From the NCBI RefSeq assembly GCF_019039105.1, contig NZ_JAHPIV010000018.1:32001-71859 (forward strand): a stretch of DNA of 39,859 nucleotides, written 5' to 3'. Under the pieces are notes generated by a model that saw nothing but the letters and a program-made list of their open reading frames with translations, ran no database searches and was not told the DNA's origin. Positions 14,571 to 21,612 of the stretch are shown piece after piece. The stretch's first letter is position 1; each line of letters starts with the position of its first letter. Made by a program: the position numbers and the translations under genes. The stretch comes from Desertibacillus haloalkaliphilus. Lineage in GTDB: Bacteria; Bacillota; Bacilli; Bacillales; KJ1-10-99.

Positions 14571-14716
14571 CAGGCAACACCTTCTCTATCCTTAGCCCTG
14601 GAATATTCAAGCTCTAACTCTTGCAATTCCAATGTTCTTAAAAGGGTTCCGCTAGGGGTTTCATAAACCCCCATTAGTTCAAGTTCCCTCAAGAGAGTCT
14701 GTCTTCTTAACTCCAT
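14570..14716 (-). CDS. FbpA-like small basic protein
   Basis: 48 residues: MELRRQTLLRELELMGVYET, PSGTLLRTLELQELELEYSR and AKDREGVA. The pattern R..LL..L...GVY....G..L..L.L.EL..EY resembles Fur-regulated basic protein A (FbpA) of Bacillus, of which phage copies exist. GAGGTGAGC precedes the ATG. It overlaps both neighbours by a few bases. In B. subtilis FbpA acts in the iron-sparing response; a role in the phage is unknown. Confidence 0.55.
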   Translation of the reverse strand: MELRRQTLLRELELMGVYETPSGTLLRTLELQELELEYSRAKDREGVA

Positions 14717-14874
14717 CCGCTCACCTCATTCCCTTGCTCTTCCCTCATAGCCTCTAGCTTTCTGTTCATTTCTTGTAGAAGCTTTTCATTTGCCGCTCTA
14801 CGCTCAGCGATTTCTTTCTCAGTTCGTTGACGGGAAGGGATGACAATAATCGAACCTCCGGCAAATTGACTCAT
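14707..14874 (-). CDS. small coiled-coil phage protein
   Basis: 55 residues: MSQFAGGSIIVIPSRQRTEK then a long charged helix (EIAERRAANEKLLQEMNRKL, EAMREEQ). AAGGAG lies 12 bp upstream of the ATG. It ends 10 nt inside the next gene and starts 5 bp after the helicase loader. Possibly a partner of the loader; no family recognised. Confidence 0.55.
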   Translation of the reverse strand: MSQFAGGSIIVIPSRQRTEKEIAERRAANEKLLQEMNRKLEAMREEQGNEVSGWS

Positions 14875-14879
14875 AATAA

Positions 14880-15707
14880 TCACGACTCCTTTTTGAAATG
14901 CCTTCTTCGATAATCCATACCGTTCAAAATGATTGGATTTGCGTTATCCATCATCCTGGAGAAAATACGACGAAGTGATTTGGTCGTTTCAAATTCATTT
15001 GAGCTTAAGTTCGTCGTATACACGTTGTTCTTGCCGGAGCGTTGATCAATCAATTCAAATAGCTTTTGCATTCCCCAGCCTTCAATATCTCCCTCGGCAC
15101 CGATATCATCAAACACCACTAAATCAGCTTCCGCTATCGCCGTTATAATTTGCTCCTCTGAATATTTGCTGTTTTTGTTGTATGTCGATCGGATTTTTGT
15201 TAACAACTTGGGTGTAGAAATGAAAACTGCTGCATACCCTTGCTCTTTTAACGATCTGCAAATTGACATCGACAAATGGCTTTTTCCTGTACCGAATACA
15301 CCTTGAAAAATTAAGTTTTTAGGTGCTTTAGGATCAAATGATCGGACATAATCTTCTGATTGCTGTTTAGCCTTGTAGAGATCCTGTGTATTCGTTTCAA
15401 AATTCTCGAAGGATGCATTTTCGAGTGCTGGATTGATCAAGCTGTTGTCTCGAAATAAAACTCCCGCCTTACCGGATAAAAGATTCTTTTTTGTTTCTTT
15501 GCCGATTTTTATATCATCGCACTTACAACCTCTTTGACCGGTCATCCACTCGCCTTTATCGGGTCCAAACAGGATTGGAGCTTCTATGACCTCGACTAAC
15601 TCATTGCACCCAGAGCAAACAAATTCATCAACTTTTCGCTGACTTTGAATCAACTGATCAAAATCCGTATTGGTATTCGCCCCTATCAGATCGGCCACTG
15701 CTTTCAC
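14880..15707 (-). CDS. DnaC/DnaI-type replicative helicase loader
   Basis: 275 residues, AAA+ ATPase. Residues ~30-75 hold a zinc site (CSGCNEL ... GCKCDD). Walker A GVFGTGKSHL lies near 136-145, Walker B LVVFDDIGAE near 196-205, sensor-1-like VYTTNLSSNEF near 229-239, and an arginine-finger region (SLRRIFSRMMD) follows. It would load the host DnaB-type helicase at the phage origin together with the initiator encoded upstream, as DnaI or SPP1 gp39 do. No phage helicase gene is seen, so the host helicase is probably recruited. The GTG start overlaps the initiator gene by 50 nt. Confidence 0.9.
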   Translation of the reverse strand: MKAVADLIGANTNTDFDQLIQSQRKVDEFVCSGCNELVEVIEAPILFGPDKGEWMTGQRGCKCDDIKIGKETKKNLLSGKAGVLFRDNSLINPALENASFENFETNTQDLYKAKQQSEDYVRSFDPKAPKNLIFQGVFGTGKSHLSMSICRSLKEQGYAAVFISTPKLLTKIRSTYNKNSKYSEEQIITAIAEADLVVFDDIGAEGDIEGWGMQKLFELIDQRSGKNNVYTTNLSSNEFETTKSLRRIFSRMMDNANPIILNGMDYRRRHFKKES

Positions 15708-16626
15708 TTACCATCGCCTCCCCAGCGTGCTTATTTTTTATTTTGATTAGTTTTCGCCTAGCCTCATGAACATCTGTGTTTCTTAGAATCCCTAGTGTGT
15801 ACGACTCACGTTTATCATCGTGCTCTAACGCATGAACAAGCAATGCATAATGCAGCTGATCTACTTCGTACTTAGAAAACTTATCTAGTAAGTTAGCTAA
15901 AATATTTGCAGATATTTTGCATGTTGTCCTAGTCATCCGAATAGTATTGAAGTAGTTAACAACAATCTTTGGATTTAGTCCTGTAGGGTTGACTTGCTCT
16001 GCAAAGTCAACAAAAGCTTGGACTTCTTCATCACAGTCGATATTGACCACTTTGCTGGGTAAGTCTTTTAAATGTTCTTTGATGTTTATATTGCTGTTTA
16101 TAATGATGTTTCTAAATGATGTTATAGTATTGTTAATCTGTTTGTTATCCTGTTTGTTAATCTCTTTGTTAGTCTCTTTGTTAGCACCATGATCGGACAC
16201 GCTCTCACCCCTTGTCTCTACTGGCTTCTCGCAATCATCCTGTTTGTTATCCTGTTTGTTAATCTCTTTGTTAGTCTGATTGTTATCCTGTTTGTTAATT
16301 TTTTTGTAATTTTCTAGGCTTTGAATGTTATCGTAATCAACAATCGTTATACGAATGCCGCGTTTTTGACTTAATGTTTCTTGTTCGATATAACCTTGCG
16401 AGCATAATCTCTTAACAATTCCTCTGATTACTCCGTACGACCATCCAGTGTTTTCAGATAACACTTTCATTGATGTGATTAATTGCCCTCTGTTGCATTG
16501 GTCAGACGGCTTGTAATTCGCTGCATCAATGAAATATTGATATAACATCTTGTCAATTGCTTGTTTAAAGTGAAGGCGGGGCTGGATGACAAACCCCGAT
16601 GCCCTTATACCATTATCATTTTCCAT
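15658..16626 (-). CDS. phage replication initiator (replisome organiser)
   Basis: 322 residues from the ATG at 16626, behind AAGGAG. The N-terminal winged-helix part (LHFKQAIDKMLYQYFIDAAN, then GWSYGVIRGIVKRLCSQGYI) is a DnaD-N/replisome-organiser-like DNA-binding domain. A low-complexity linker of NKQD/NKEI tetrapeptides is encoded by 12-bp iterons. A C-terminal helical domain (VQAFVDFAEQ to YALLVHALEHDD) would contact the loader. It is followed directly by the DnaC-type loader. The layout resembles SPP1 gp38/gp39 and lactococcal Rep modules, where the origin is inside the initiator gene. Confidence 0.82.
   Translation of the reverse strand: MENDNGIRASGFVIQPRLHFKQAIDKMLYQYFIDAANYKPSDQCNRGQLITSMKVLSENTGWSYGVIRGIVKRLCSQGYIEQETLSQKRGIRITIVDYDNIQSLENYKKINKQDNNQTNKEINKQDNKQDDCEKPVETRGESVSDHGANKETNKEINKQDNKQINNTITSFRNIIINSNINIKEHLKDLPSKVVNIDCDEEVQAFVDFAEQVNPTGLNPKIVVNYFNTIRMTRTTCKISANILANLLDKFSKYEVDQLHYALLVHALEHDDKRESYTLGILRNTDVHEARRKLIKIKNKHAGEAMVSESSGRSDRGEYQYGF
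16129..16314. repeat. two blocks of 12-bp iterons, candidate phage origin
   Basis: Block 1 (16129-16188) has five and block 2 (16243-16314) six back-to-back 12-bp units of TTTGTTANYCTS on the + strand; the commonest are TTTGTTATCCTG and TTTGTTAATCTC. The last unit of each block is degenerate. The 54 bp between blocks are unrelated. They lie inside the initiator gene, and an AT-rich stretch (16060-16130) adjoins block 1. The layout is that of an iteron origin bound by the initiator. Confidence 0.75.
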
Positions 16627-16640
16627 ACCCCGACACTCCT

Positions 16641-16826
16641 TCAGGTAGATCTTCGTCTGCAAATAGCCGTCATTCGCTTGATTTTAATCAACTCTAGTTC
16701 TGGATGGTTTTTCTTTATGTATGAATGAACGTACGCCGCAAAAGCACCAGAGCGATTTTTACAACCTTCTGTCATCCATACATAATGGTGCGGTATCCTT
16801 ACATTTAGTAGGGTGTCATTTCGCAT
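16641..16826 (-). CDS. small phage protein between ssb and initiator
   Basis: 61 residues starting [20 protein letters not shown], with the ATG overlapping the ssb stop (TGATG). A central AFAAYVHSYIKKNHPELEL helix and a basic tail (KIKRMTAICRRRST) suggest nucleic-acid binding. No family recognised. Position between ssb and the initiator implies a replication accessory role, which is inference. Confidence 0.55.
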   Translation of the reverse strand: MRNDTLLNVRIPHHYVWMTEGCKNRSGAFAAYVHSYIKKNHPELELIKIKRMTAICRRRST

Positions 16827-17311
16827 CACGCGCACTGGCGATCATCTGCCAAATTAAAAGGTAGGTCATCGTCTTTAATGTCGATAGGTTGTCCATTGTT
16901 AGTGAATGGATCATGACTTAAATCATTCTGCGAAAAAATTCCGTTTCTTGAACCTTGGTTATTGTTTTGATTTCCGCCCGATCCGTTCGAGCTTTTGGGT
17001 TCCAGGAACTGAACACTTTCTGCTACCAATTCAACAACGAATACTTTCTGTCCATTATTATTTTCATAACTTCTGCTCTGGAATCTGCCATCTACACCAG
17101 CTAAACTCCCTTTCTTGAGATACTCTGTCGCGTTCTCGGCTTGCTTTCTCCATACAACGACGTTAATGAAATCCGCTTCCCTTTCCCCTTGCTGATTGGA
17201 GAAGGGGCGGTTGACCGCCAGTGTAAAGTTAGCGACTGCGACTCCATTTGGCGTGTATTTCAGCTCAGGATCGCGAGTCAGACGACCAACCAAGATAACT
17301 CTATTTATCAT
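16826..17311 (-). CDS. ssb: single-stranded DNA-binding protein with extended tail
   Basis: 161 residues. Residues 1-105 are a standard OB fold ([51 protein letters not shown]). A Gly/Asn/Gln-rich linker leads to the conserved acidic tip IKDDDLPF. Unusually, nine residues (NLADDRQCA) follow the tip before the stop, so the terminal Phe carboxylate that partner proteins normally bind is absent. The extension overlaps the start of the next gene. It coats ssDNA for phage replication and RecT-mediated annealing. It begins 11 nt inside the end of recT. Confidence 0.94.
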   Translation of the reverse strand: MINRVILVGRLTRDPELKYTPNGVAVANFTLAVNRPFSNQQGEREADFINVVVWRKQAENATEYLKKGSLAGVDGRFQSRSYENNNGQKVFVVELVAESVQFLEPKSSNGSGGNQNNNQGSRNGIFSQNDLSHDPFTNNGQPIDIKDDDLPFNLADDRQCA

Positions 17312-18326
17312 GTTGTTCCTCCTCTAGTACACTATTGAAATCATTTTGCATATCTTGCTCATTACTAGATTTGCTATGTTCGAGCGCGTTGATTTTTTGA
17401 TCTAAATAACCTATGACTTTTTTTAAATCAGCGATGGACCATGACGCTGGGTTTGCTGATAGTCCTAATTCATCTGTACTGACAACCTTCATTTGCTCTC
17501 CGTTTAGACCAAGAATCTCGCGTTTTTCCTTAATGGCGTGAGATAATTCTTTCCATTCTTGTTTCGGGTCAATTGCTGTTTGTTTTTTATCAGGATTCGG
17601 TTCTATGCGTTTGAGATTGGGATCGTCGTATTCCAGCGTGTATTGCGCCGGCATCTCTTCTTGTGTAACTAAACCTGAGATATTGAATTGACGTTTGAGC
17701 ACAATCACTTCGGCTACCTTGCGAATCATTGCTGAAGGGTAGTTATCCCATACTGGATTTTTACCAGCTGCATTCTTATACTCTTGGAAATCAACCACGA
17801 TCATAGCCGGTTCTCTTCCCTTGCGCTTGCATATGGCCCAAGCACCCGTGATATGCCCTCGTTCTGCTCCTAATTCGTGTTGGATCTCTTTTGTCATAGG
17901 ATTAAAACTAAACTTGTCCTTTGAGCGAATTTCAAAGCTGTTTAACTCTTCGAAATCGGGGTCAGTTTGAGCTACTTTGACATAACCATCACGGCTCGTC
18001 ATGATAATGGGCTCTACACCCTCATAATCAATTTCACCGCTCGGCAATCGTTTGTAGTCCCAATTCCCTCGACTGTCTTTGACCTTTTTAGGACGTTTTA
18101 AAAACCATATTTCTTTTGCGAATGGATCCAGTTGATAACGTGAGGCAAGATGTAAAAACATCTCTAATTCATCGTCGGTGGCTCCCTTGGCAACTGTGTT
18201 TTTTAGAACTTGCACTTTTTCGGGCGAGAATTGAAGTAATGCCCCATTCGGCTTATTCTGCAATTCATGTTTCTCTGCACCGACAAGTTCATTCCTTGCA
18301 TTGTTCTGATGTTCTTGTTCGGACAT
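17301..18326 (-). CDS. bet: RecT/Bet single-strand annealing recombinase
   Basis: 341 residues. The ATG at 18326 lies behind AAAGGATGATCAGG; an ATG at 18335 would be too close to that site. Bet family marks: [20 protein letters not shown] then [45 protein letters not shown] and [15 protein letters not shown]. The C-terminal third is variable and charged. It anneals complementary single strands during recombination-dependent replication. The exonuclease that usually accompanies RecT/Bet is not among the neighbouring genes; host nucleases or a distant gene may serve. Confidence 0.92.
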   Translation of the reverse strand: MSEQEHQNNARNELVGAEKHELQNKPNGALLQFSPEKVQVLKNTVAKGATDDELEMFLHLASRYQLDPFAKEIWFLKRPKKVKDSRGNWDYKRLPSGEIDYEGVEPIIMTSRDGYVKVAQTDPDFEELNSFEIRSKDKFSFNPMTKEIQHELGAERGHITGAWAICKRKGREPAMIVVDFQEYKNAAGKNPVWDNYPSAMIRKVAEVIVLKRQFNISGLVTQEEMPAQYTLEYDDPNLKRIEPNPDKKQTAIDPKQEWKELSHAIKEKREILGLNGEQMKVVSTDELGLSANPASWSIADLKKVIGYLDQKINALEHSKSSNEQDMQNDFNSVLEEEQHDK

Positions 18327-18411
18327 CCTGATCATCCTTTCGGTTTGTAATTGGCGATCAGATCACATATAATATAAGTAGCTGATTTAATACGGATCTG
18401 ACCGAGACCTC

Positions 18412-18726
18412 TCACACGGCCATGTGATTGGTCTTTTTTCGTTCCGTGTATTGAAACTCAACGTCTACTTCTGAGCATCCAAGTCGGTTAGCAACTTGAG
18501 GTGCTCCTTTTTCTATCCCTAGTACATCAAGATGGTTTTCCATATAGAAAAGCTCACCTTTTGACCATCTCTTTTCCTTTTCGAGCTGAAGGTACGCTCC
18601 ATACATTTGCATCCGCCTTCCTACAACACAGTGATGCAGGCAATTATTAAGGCTTCTATCATCACAGCTGTCACAGTATGTCTTTTCAGCGAGGAAAATG
18701 TTAATACGAGCTTGCTTTTTATTCAT
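18412..18726 (-). CDS. phage protein with Cys/His cluster and helix-turn-helix-like tail
   Basis: 104 residues from the ATG at 18726, with GGAGGTGTTTGATA upstream. Residues ~15-40 carry YCDSCDDRSLNNCLHHC, a Cys/His cluster likely to hold zinc. The C-terminal LDVLGIEKGAPQVANRLGCS segment looks like a sigma-4-type helix-turn-helix. Proteins of this layout occur at this spot in many Bacillus and Listeria phages, next to recT. It may be an early regulator; no experimental role known to me. Confidence 0.62.
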   Translation of the reverse strand: MNKKQARINIFLAEKTYCDSCDDRSLNNCLHHCVVGRRMQMYGAYLQLEKEKRWSKGELFYMENHLDVLGIEKGAPQVANRLGCSEVDVEFQYTERKKTNHMAV

Positions 18727-18742
18727 TATCAAACACCTCCTC

Positions 18743-18904
18743 CTATGCGTTCATTTCAACTTTACCTTCCCCTAAATCACGTAAGCCATCTGAAGACCCA
18801 CATTCGGGACATTTTATAAATGATTGATCTTCCAATGTTTGCTCGACTGAGAAAACCAGCGGGCACTCATCGCATTCATATACGTGAACTAGAAATTCAC
18901 TCAT
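18743..18904 (-). CDS. FmdB-like small zinc-ribbon protein
   Basis: 53 residues: MSEFLVHVYECDECPLVFSV, then FIKCPECGSSDGLRDLGEGK. Two CxxC knuckles about 20 residues apart with beta strands between resemble FmdB/rubredoxin-type ribbons. AGGTGGTGAAAACAA lies before the ATG. It fits the general presence of zinc ribbons in this operon. Confidence 0.65.
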   Translation of the reverse strand: MSEFLVHVYECDECPLVFSVEQTLEDQSFIKCPECGSSDGLRDLGEGKVEMNA

Positions 18905-19014
18905 TTGTTTTCACCACCTGATGCAGTGATAATGTCAGCTGCACCGATGAGACCACGACCGATAATAGAGAGAGAGCGGGGAACAATAAAGTGTGTGTTT
19001 GGTCGTGATCTCAT
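18901..19014 (-). CDS. possible small ORF inside a large inverted repeat
   Basis: 37 residues from an ATG at 19014 (MRSRPNTHFIVPRSLSIIGR then GLIGAADIITASGGENK), or 49 from a TTG at 19050. Neither start has a ribosome binding site. The stop overlaps the next ATG (ATGA), which favours a real gene. Most of the frame lies on the 25-bp inverted repeat, so the frame could be incidental. Confidence 0.35.
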   Translation of the reverse strand: MRSRPNTHFIVPRSLSIIGRGLIGAADIITASGGENK

Positions 19015-19025
19015 CGGCAGAGCTG
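18936..19025. repeat. 25-bp imperfect inverted repeat with 40-bp loop
   Basis: Left arm 18936-18960 and right arm 19001-19025 match at 21 of 25 positions; the best block pairs CCGATGAGACCACGACC with GGTCGTGATCTCATCGG (one mismatch). A further AGCTGT/ACAGCT pair adjoins the right arm. No U-tract follows on either strand, so it is not a normal terminator. Confidence 0.75.
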
Positions 19026-19094
19026 TAAACAGCTTGCCGTTTTTATACAATTAATGTTATGATTTAAGTACAAGACATCAGGTGTATGTTTTAC

Positions 19095-19448
19095 CTATGA
19101 AGCATGAACTGTAGCCGCAGTTTGTGCTTTTTTTATTTTAGTTAAATAAGTATTTTGAAATGCTACTCGCACTTCTTCGACTTCGTCTGCTAATTGAGCA
19201 TAGTGCTTGTATTCGTATAGCTTCCCGATCGCCCAGTGCAATTTACTTTTTCTTCGTAACGCTTGAGATATATAAAACAACTCCATAGCATCTAATTTAA
19301 TTTTCTTTCCTTTTTCTAGAGTAAGGAGCTTTCCATAAACGAGATCGAACATCTTTCTATTTGCTCCTTTCAGTGTTAAGCGGAAGGTTCTCATTGCACT
19401 GATTACCATTTCCTGTTGAGCTCTATTAAATTTAATTACTGCTTTCAT
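19095..19448 (-). CDS. hypothetical phage early protein
   Basis: 117 residues, basic and helical: MKAVIKFNRAQQEMVISAMR, a LDAMELFYISQALRRKSKLH segment, and a C-terminal EVEEVRVAFQNTYLTKIKKA. Its ATG overlaps the upstream stop (ATGA). It is placed between the small regulators and the recombination genes. No family recognised. Composition suggests DNA or protein binding. Confidence 0.6.
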   Translation of the reverse strand: MKAVIKFNRAQQEMVISAMRTFRLTLKGANRKMFDLVYGKLLTLEKGKKIKLDAMELFYISQALRRKSKLHWAIGKLYEYKHYAQLADEVEEVRVAFQNTYLTKIKKAQTAATVHAS

Positions 19449-19732
19449 GTCACTTTTCTCCCTTCGATAATGAGTGTTACTGGTGATCCAGACTTTCCAA
19501 CAAGTTCAGCCATTCTCTTGAGATTCCTTACATTTCGTTCGTGATGAACTCGATCTGCTTCGAGATCTTTGATTTCATCAATCGCTTTTTTAGCTTCCTT
19601 CTCACATAATTCAGCAGCCCTATAATCTTTTTTCACTGTATGATGAACAGCAAGTGCTCGTTGTTCGACTATGAAGTTATGTAGCCTTGCAACTAGGGGC
19701 TTGTCTTTATCGAGAACATAAAAACCTTCCAT
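19445..19732 (-). CDS. hypothetical coiled-coil phage protein
   Basis: 95 residues from an ATG at 19732 with AGGAG 6 bp upstream; the longer frame to 19855 overlaps the XRE gene and is rejected. MEGFYVLDKDKPLVARLHNF is followed by long helices (LCEKEAKKAIDEIKDLEADR, HHERNVRNLKRMAELVGKSG) and a final beta strand (PVTLIIEGRKVT). Function unknown. Confidence 0.6.
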   Translation of the reverse strand: MEGFYVLDKDKPLVARLHNFIVEQRALAVHHTVKKDYRAAELCEKEAKKAIDEIKDLEADRVHHERNVRNLKRMAELVGKSGSPVTLIIEGRKVT

Positions 19733-19743
19733 CTTTTCTCCTC

Positions 19744-20016
19744 CTAAAAATACAAAGTCCATAAACTTAAACCACCCAGTATCTGCAATAGACCATGAGC
19801 AACTGTTGCGACATCTGTATTCAGCATGAATGCAATAATTATGTCTTTTGCACAAGTAGTGTCAGCCCACCGCATTACTGTTTGAAAATCTGCTACTTTT
19901 CTGTTTCTTTCTAATTTACTAATTGTGCTTTGCGTCATATTTAATTCGTGTGCTAGTTGCTCTTGGTTGTATCCTGCCCTCATCCTCATTTTCTTTAAAA
20001 CGGCACCAATCTCCAC
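19744..20016 (-). CDS. XRE-family regulator with C-terminal membrane segment
   Basis: 90 residues from a GTG with GGTGAGGAGAAA upstream. Residues 1-60 are a standard XRE helix-turn-helix (IGAVLKKMRMRAGYNQEQLA, NMTQSTISKLERNRK). The C-terminus is strongly hydrophobic (DIIIAFMLNTDVATVAHGLL, QILGGLSLWTLYF), long enough for one or two membrane helices. A palindromic operator-like sequence lies just upstream, suggesting autoregulation. Similar small regulators with hydrophobic tails occur in other Bacillus phages; whether the tail is a membrane anchor or a dimer core is not known. Confidence 0.72.
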   Translation of the reverse strand: MEIGAVLKKMRMRAGYNQEQLAHELNMTQSTISKLERNRKVADFQTVMRWADTTCAKDIIIAFMLNTDVATVAHGLLQILGGLSLWTLYF

Positions 20017-20037
20017 TTTCTCCTCACCCCCTTATTC

Positions 20038-20069
20038 ATTCCAATTTGCACTATATTTCAACTTGGAAT
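20038..20069. promoter_or_regulatory. operator-like palindrome upstream of the XRE gene
   Basis: ATTCCAATTTG and CAACTTGGAAT form an 11-bp inverted repeat (10 of 11 pairs) with a 10-bp centre. The right half with flank, TTTCAACTTGGAATA, recurs exactly at 20248-20262 inside the upstream DUF771-like gene. Confidence 0.55.
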
Positions 20070-20101
20070 AGTGGTTCATCAGGAGGAATTTTAAAATTTA
20101 G

Positions 20102-20413
20102 TTATGAAGCAAAGTAATTCGTGTTGTCTTTCACCCAGTTAGTGTTTTCATTAATCCAGTCGAGGACCGCATCTCTTGGGTACCTTGCACGGATCATTTC
20201 AAATTTCGGGAAATTCGGGTGAGCTACAAGCTTGCTAACAGTAGGCATTTCAACTTGGAATATTTCGCAAAGATGCTGTTTCGTGAGCAGGACTGGGAAA
20301 CTGTATTTTTCTATAGCATCCCGAACACCTTGCTCATATGCTTTTTGAAACATTGCGTTTAATCTTTCTTCCATAAGTTTTGATTCAAGTTCATCCATTG
20401 TCATTTGTGGCAT
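20102..20413 (-). CDS. helix-turn-helix DNA-binding protein (DUF771/excisionase-like)
   Basis: 103 residues. A helical N-terminus (MDELESKLMEERLNAMFQKA) precedes a winged-helix domain: VLLTKQHLCEIFQVEMPTVS then KLVAHPNFPKFEMI and RYPRDAVLDWINENTNW. This is the AlpA/excisionase/DUF771 pattern of phage proteins encoded just after cro. It could be the excisionase or an early regulator. The start is an ATG behind AAAGGAGGCGACGAAAT. Confidence 0.68.
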   Translation of the reverse strand: MPQMTMDELESKLMEERLNAMFQKAYEQGVRDAIEKYSFPVLLTKQHLCEIFQVEMPTVSKLVAHPNFPKFEMIRARYPRDAVLDWINENTNWVKDNTNYFAS

Positions 20414-20430
20414 ATTTCGTCGCCTCCTTT

Positions 20431-20697
20431 TTATGCTGAAGTTCTGTTGTTGCGTCCACGCATAACTTTGTCTAAAAAAAAGAATTTTTCAAAAGGCGAA
20501 TTGAAAGCGTTAAGTACGCCAGCGATAAATGATGGTCCAGGAGAATTATGCCTAGGATCATTTACCGGAAGTTTCGCTCGCCAAACTTGTGTAACTGATA
20601 CGCCGATTAAAGCAGCTAACTCAGTGTCAGAATTAATTTTTCGCTTTTCTTTTTCTTCTTCTAAAGCAGTTACATTAAGTCTTACAGTAGATTTCAT
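20431..20697 (-). CDS. Cro-like regulator of the lytic operon
   Basis: 88 residues from the ATG at 20697, with AAAGGAGGACAAT upstream; the frame to 20796 would run across the operators. A helix-turn-helix (INSDTELAALIGVSVTQVWR) is followed by the conserved NDPRHNSPGPSFIAGVLNAF and PFEKFFFLD segments found in many phage Cro-position proteins. First gene of the leftward lytic transcript, divergent from the repressor. A fifth operator-like sequence lies at its 3' end (20450-20465). Confidence 0.78.
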   Translation of the reverse strand: MKSTVRLNVTALEEEKEKRKINSDTELAALIGVSVTQVWRAKLPVNDPRHNSPGPSFIAGVLNAFNSPFEKFFFLDKVMRGRNNRTSA

Positions 20698-20713
20698 ATT
20701 GTCCTCCTTTTCG

Positions 20714-20820
20714 TTTCGCCCCCGCAACATTAATATACAACAAATTGTTCGTACACGCAATACTTTTATGAAAAAAATTGTGCGTACAAGCAACACGTTT
20801 TATATTACGTCTACGCAATA
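20714..20820. promoter_or_regulatory. cluster of repressor operators
   Basis: Sites matching the palindrome TTGCGT-NN-ACGCAA, read on the minus strand, lie at 20745-20760 (TTGCGTGTACGAACAA), 20778-20793 (TTGCTTGTACGCACAA) and 20805-20820 (TATTGCGTAGACGTAA); a weaker one is near 20714-20728. Spacing is 26-33 bp, about three turns of helix. Another copy (TTGCGTCCACGCATAA on the + strand) is at 20450-20465. They sit between the divergent cro and repressor genes. Confidence 0.78.
20732..20760 (-). promoter_or_regulatory. leftward lytic promoter
   Basis: TTGCGT (20755-20760) and TATATT (20732-20737) on the minus strand, separated by exactly 17 bp, lie 35 bp upstream of the Cro-like gene. The -35 is inside an operator, so bound repressor would block polymerase. 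Confidence 0.7.
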
Positions 20821-20865
20821 TAAATGATAAAATTATTTTAATTCTTATTGAATAGGTGATATACA

Positions 20866-21612
20866 GTGGATAAAAAGGAGTTTGGTATTTACTTAACTAA
20901 AATTCGTGAGAAAAGTGGCTTTAAAAGCCAACGACAACTAGCTTTAGCAGCAGGTATCTCTCCTGCAACTTTATCTCGCATTGAAAGTGGATCCCAAGAG
21001 GCTAAGCCCCCAACTTTAAAAAAAATATCAAAGCACCTTAAAGATATTTCATATGATGAACTAATGGAAGCTGCTGGATATATTGAAACTAGAGCTAAAA
21101 TACTCTTGATTGATAATGAAGCTAAACCTGACGATGATTTTGTATATGCTTCTGCAATGAATCATTGGGATTACTATATTCCAGGTAAAACGGAAATAAA
21201 CTTTAACGAACAAAGTTTTTGCATCATAGAAAACCTAAATTTAAGGAAAATAAGGGATTTAATGATGAGACACTTAGAAATTCCTGATGCACAGATCAAA
21301 CCGACCGACTTTATCGTAACTTATCCGCAGTTTAAAAAAATTGAAGAATTAACGCATGATTTGAAAGGTAGCAAACGTTACTCTTACAACCAAGAGACTG
21401 AACTAACTGATAAAGACGAAAAAGATGTTGCGAAACGAATGGATAAGTTAAGGAATGATTTAACCAGTGAAGATGGTCTAATGTTTAACGGGGAGCCAAT
21501 GAGCGAAGAGGCAAAAGAATCTTTTTTAGAAGCGATGGAATACGCATTTCGTCAGACTCAAAGGATTAACAAAAAATACATTCCGAAGAAGTATAGGAAA
21601 GATAAAGATTAA
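20866..21612 (+). CDS. prophage repressor, ImmR-like XRE protein
   Basis: 248 residues from a GTG with ATAGGTG upstream. The N-terminal XRE domain (FGIYLTKIREKSGFKSQRQL, GISPATLSRIESGSQ) binds the adjacent operators. There is no LexA/CI serine-lysine peptidase. The C-terminus has the DGLMFNGEPMSEEAKESFLE and AFRQTQRINKKYIPKKYRKD segments common to ImmR-type repressors. The next gene encodes an ImmA-like protease and overlaps by one base, so induction probably goes through proteolysis by that partner, as in ICEBs1 and phi105, rather than self-cleavage. Confidence 0.87.
   Translation: MDKKEFGIYLTKIREKSGFKSQRQLALAAGISPATLSRIESGSQEAKPPTLKKISKHLKDISYDELMEAAGYIETRAKILLIDNEAKPDDDFVYASAMNHWDYYIPGKTEINFNEQSFCIIENLNLRKIRDLMMRHLEIPDAQIKPTDFIVTYPQFKKIEELTHDLKGSKRYSYNQETELTDKDEKDVAKRMDKLRNDLTSEDGLMFNGEPMSEEAKESFLEAMEYAFRQTQRINKKYIPKKYRKDKD

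Noticed and set aside
16129-16314. Short regular repeats suggesting a CRISPR array
   Set aside because: Units are 12 bp, back to back, without spacers, and in frame within a coding gene. They are iterons.
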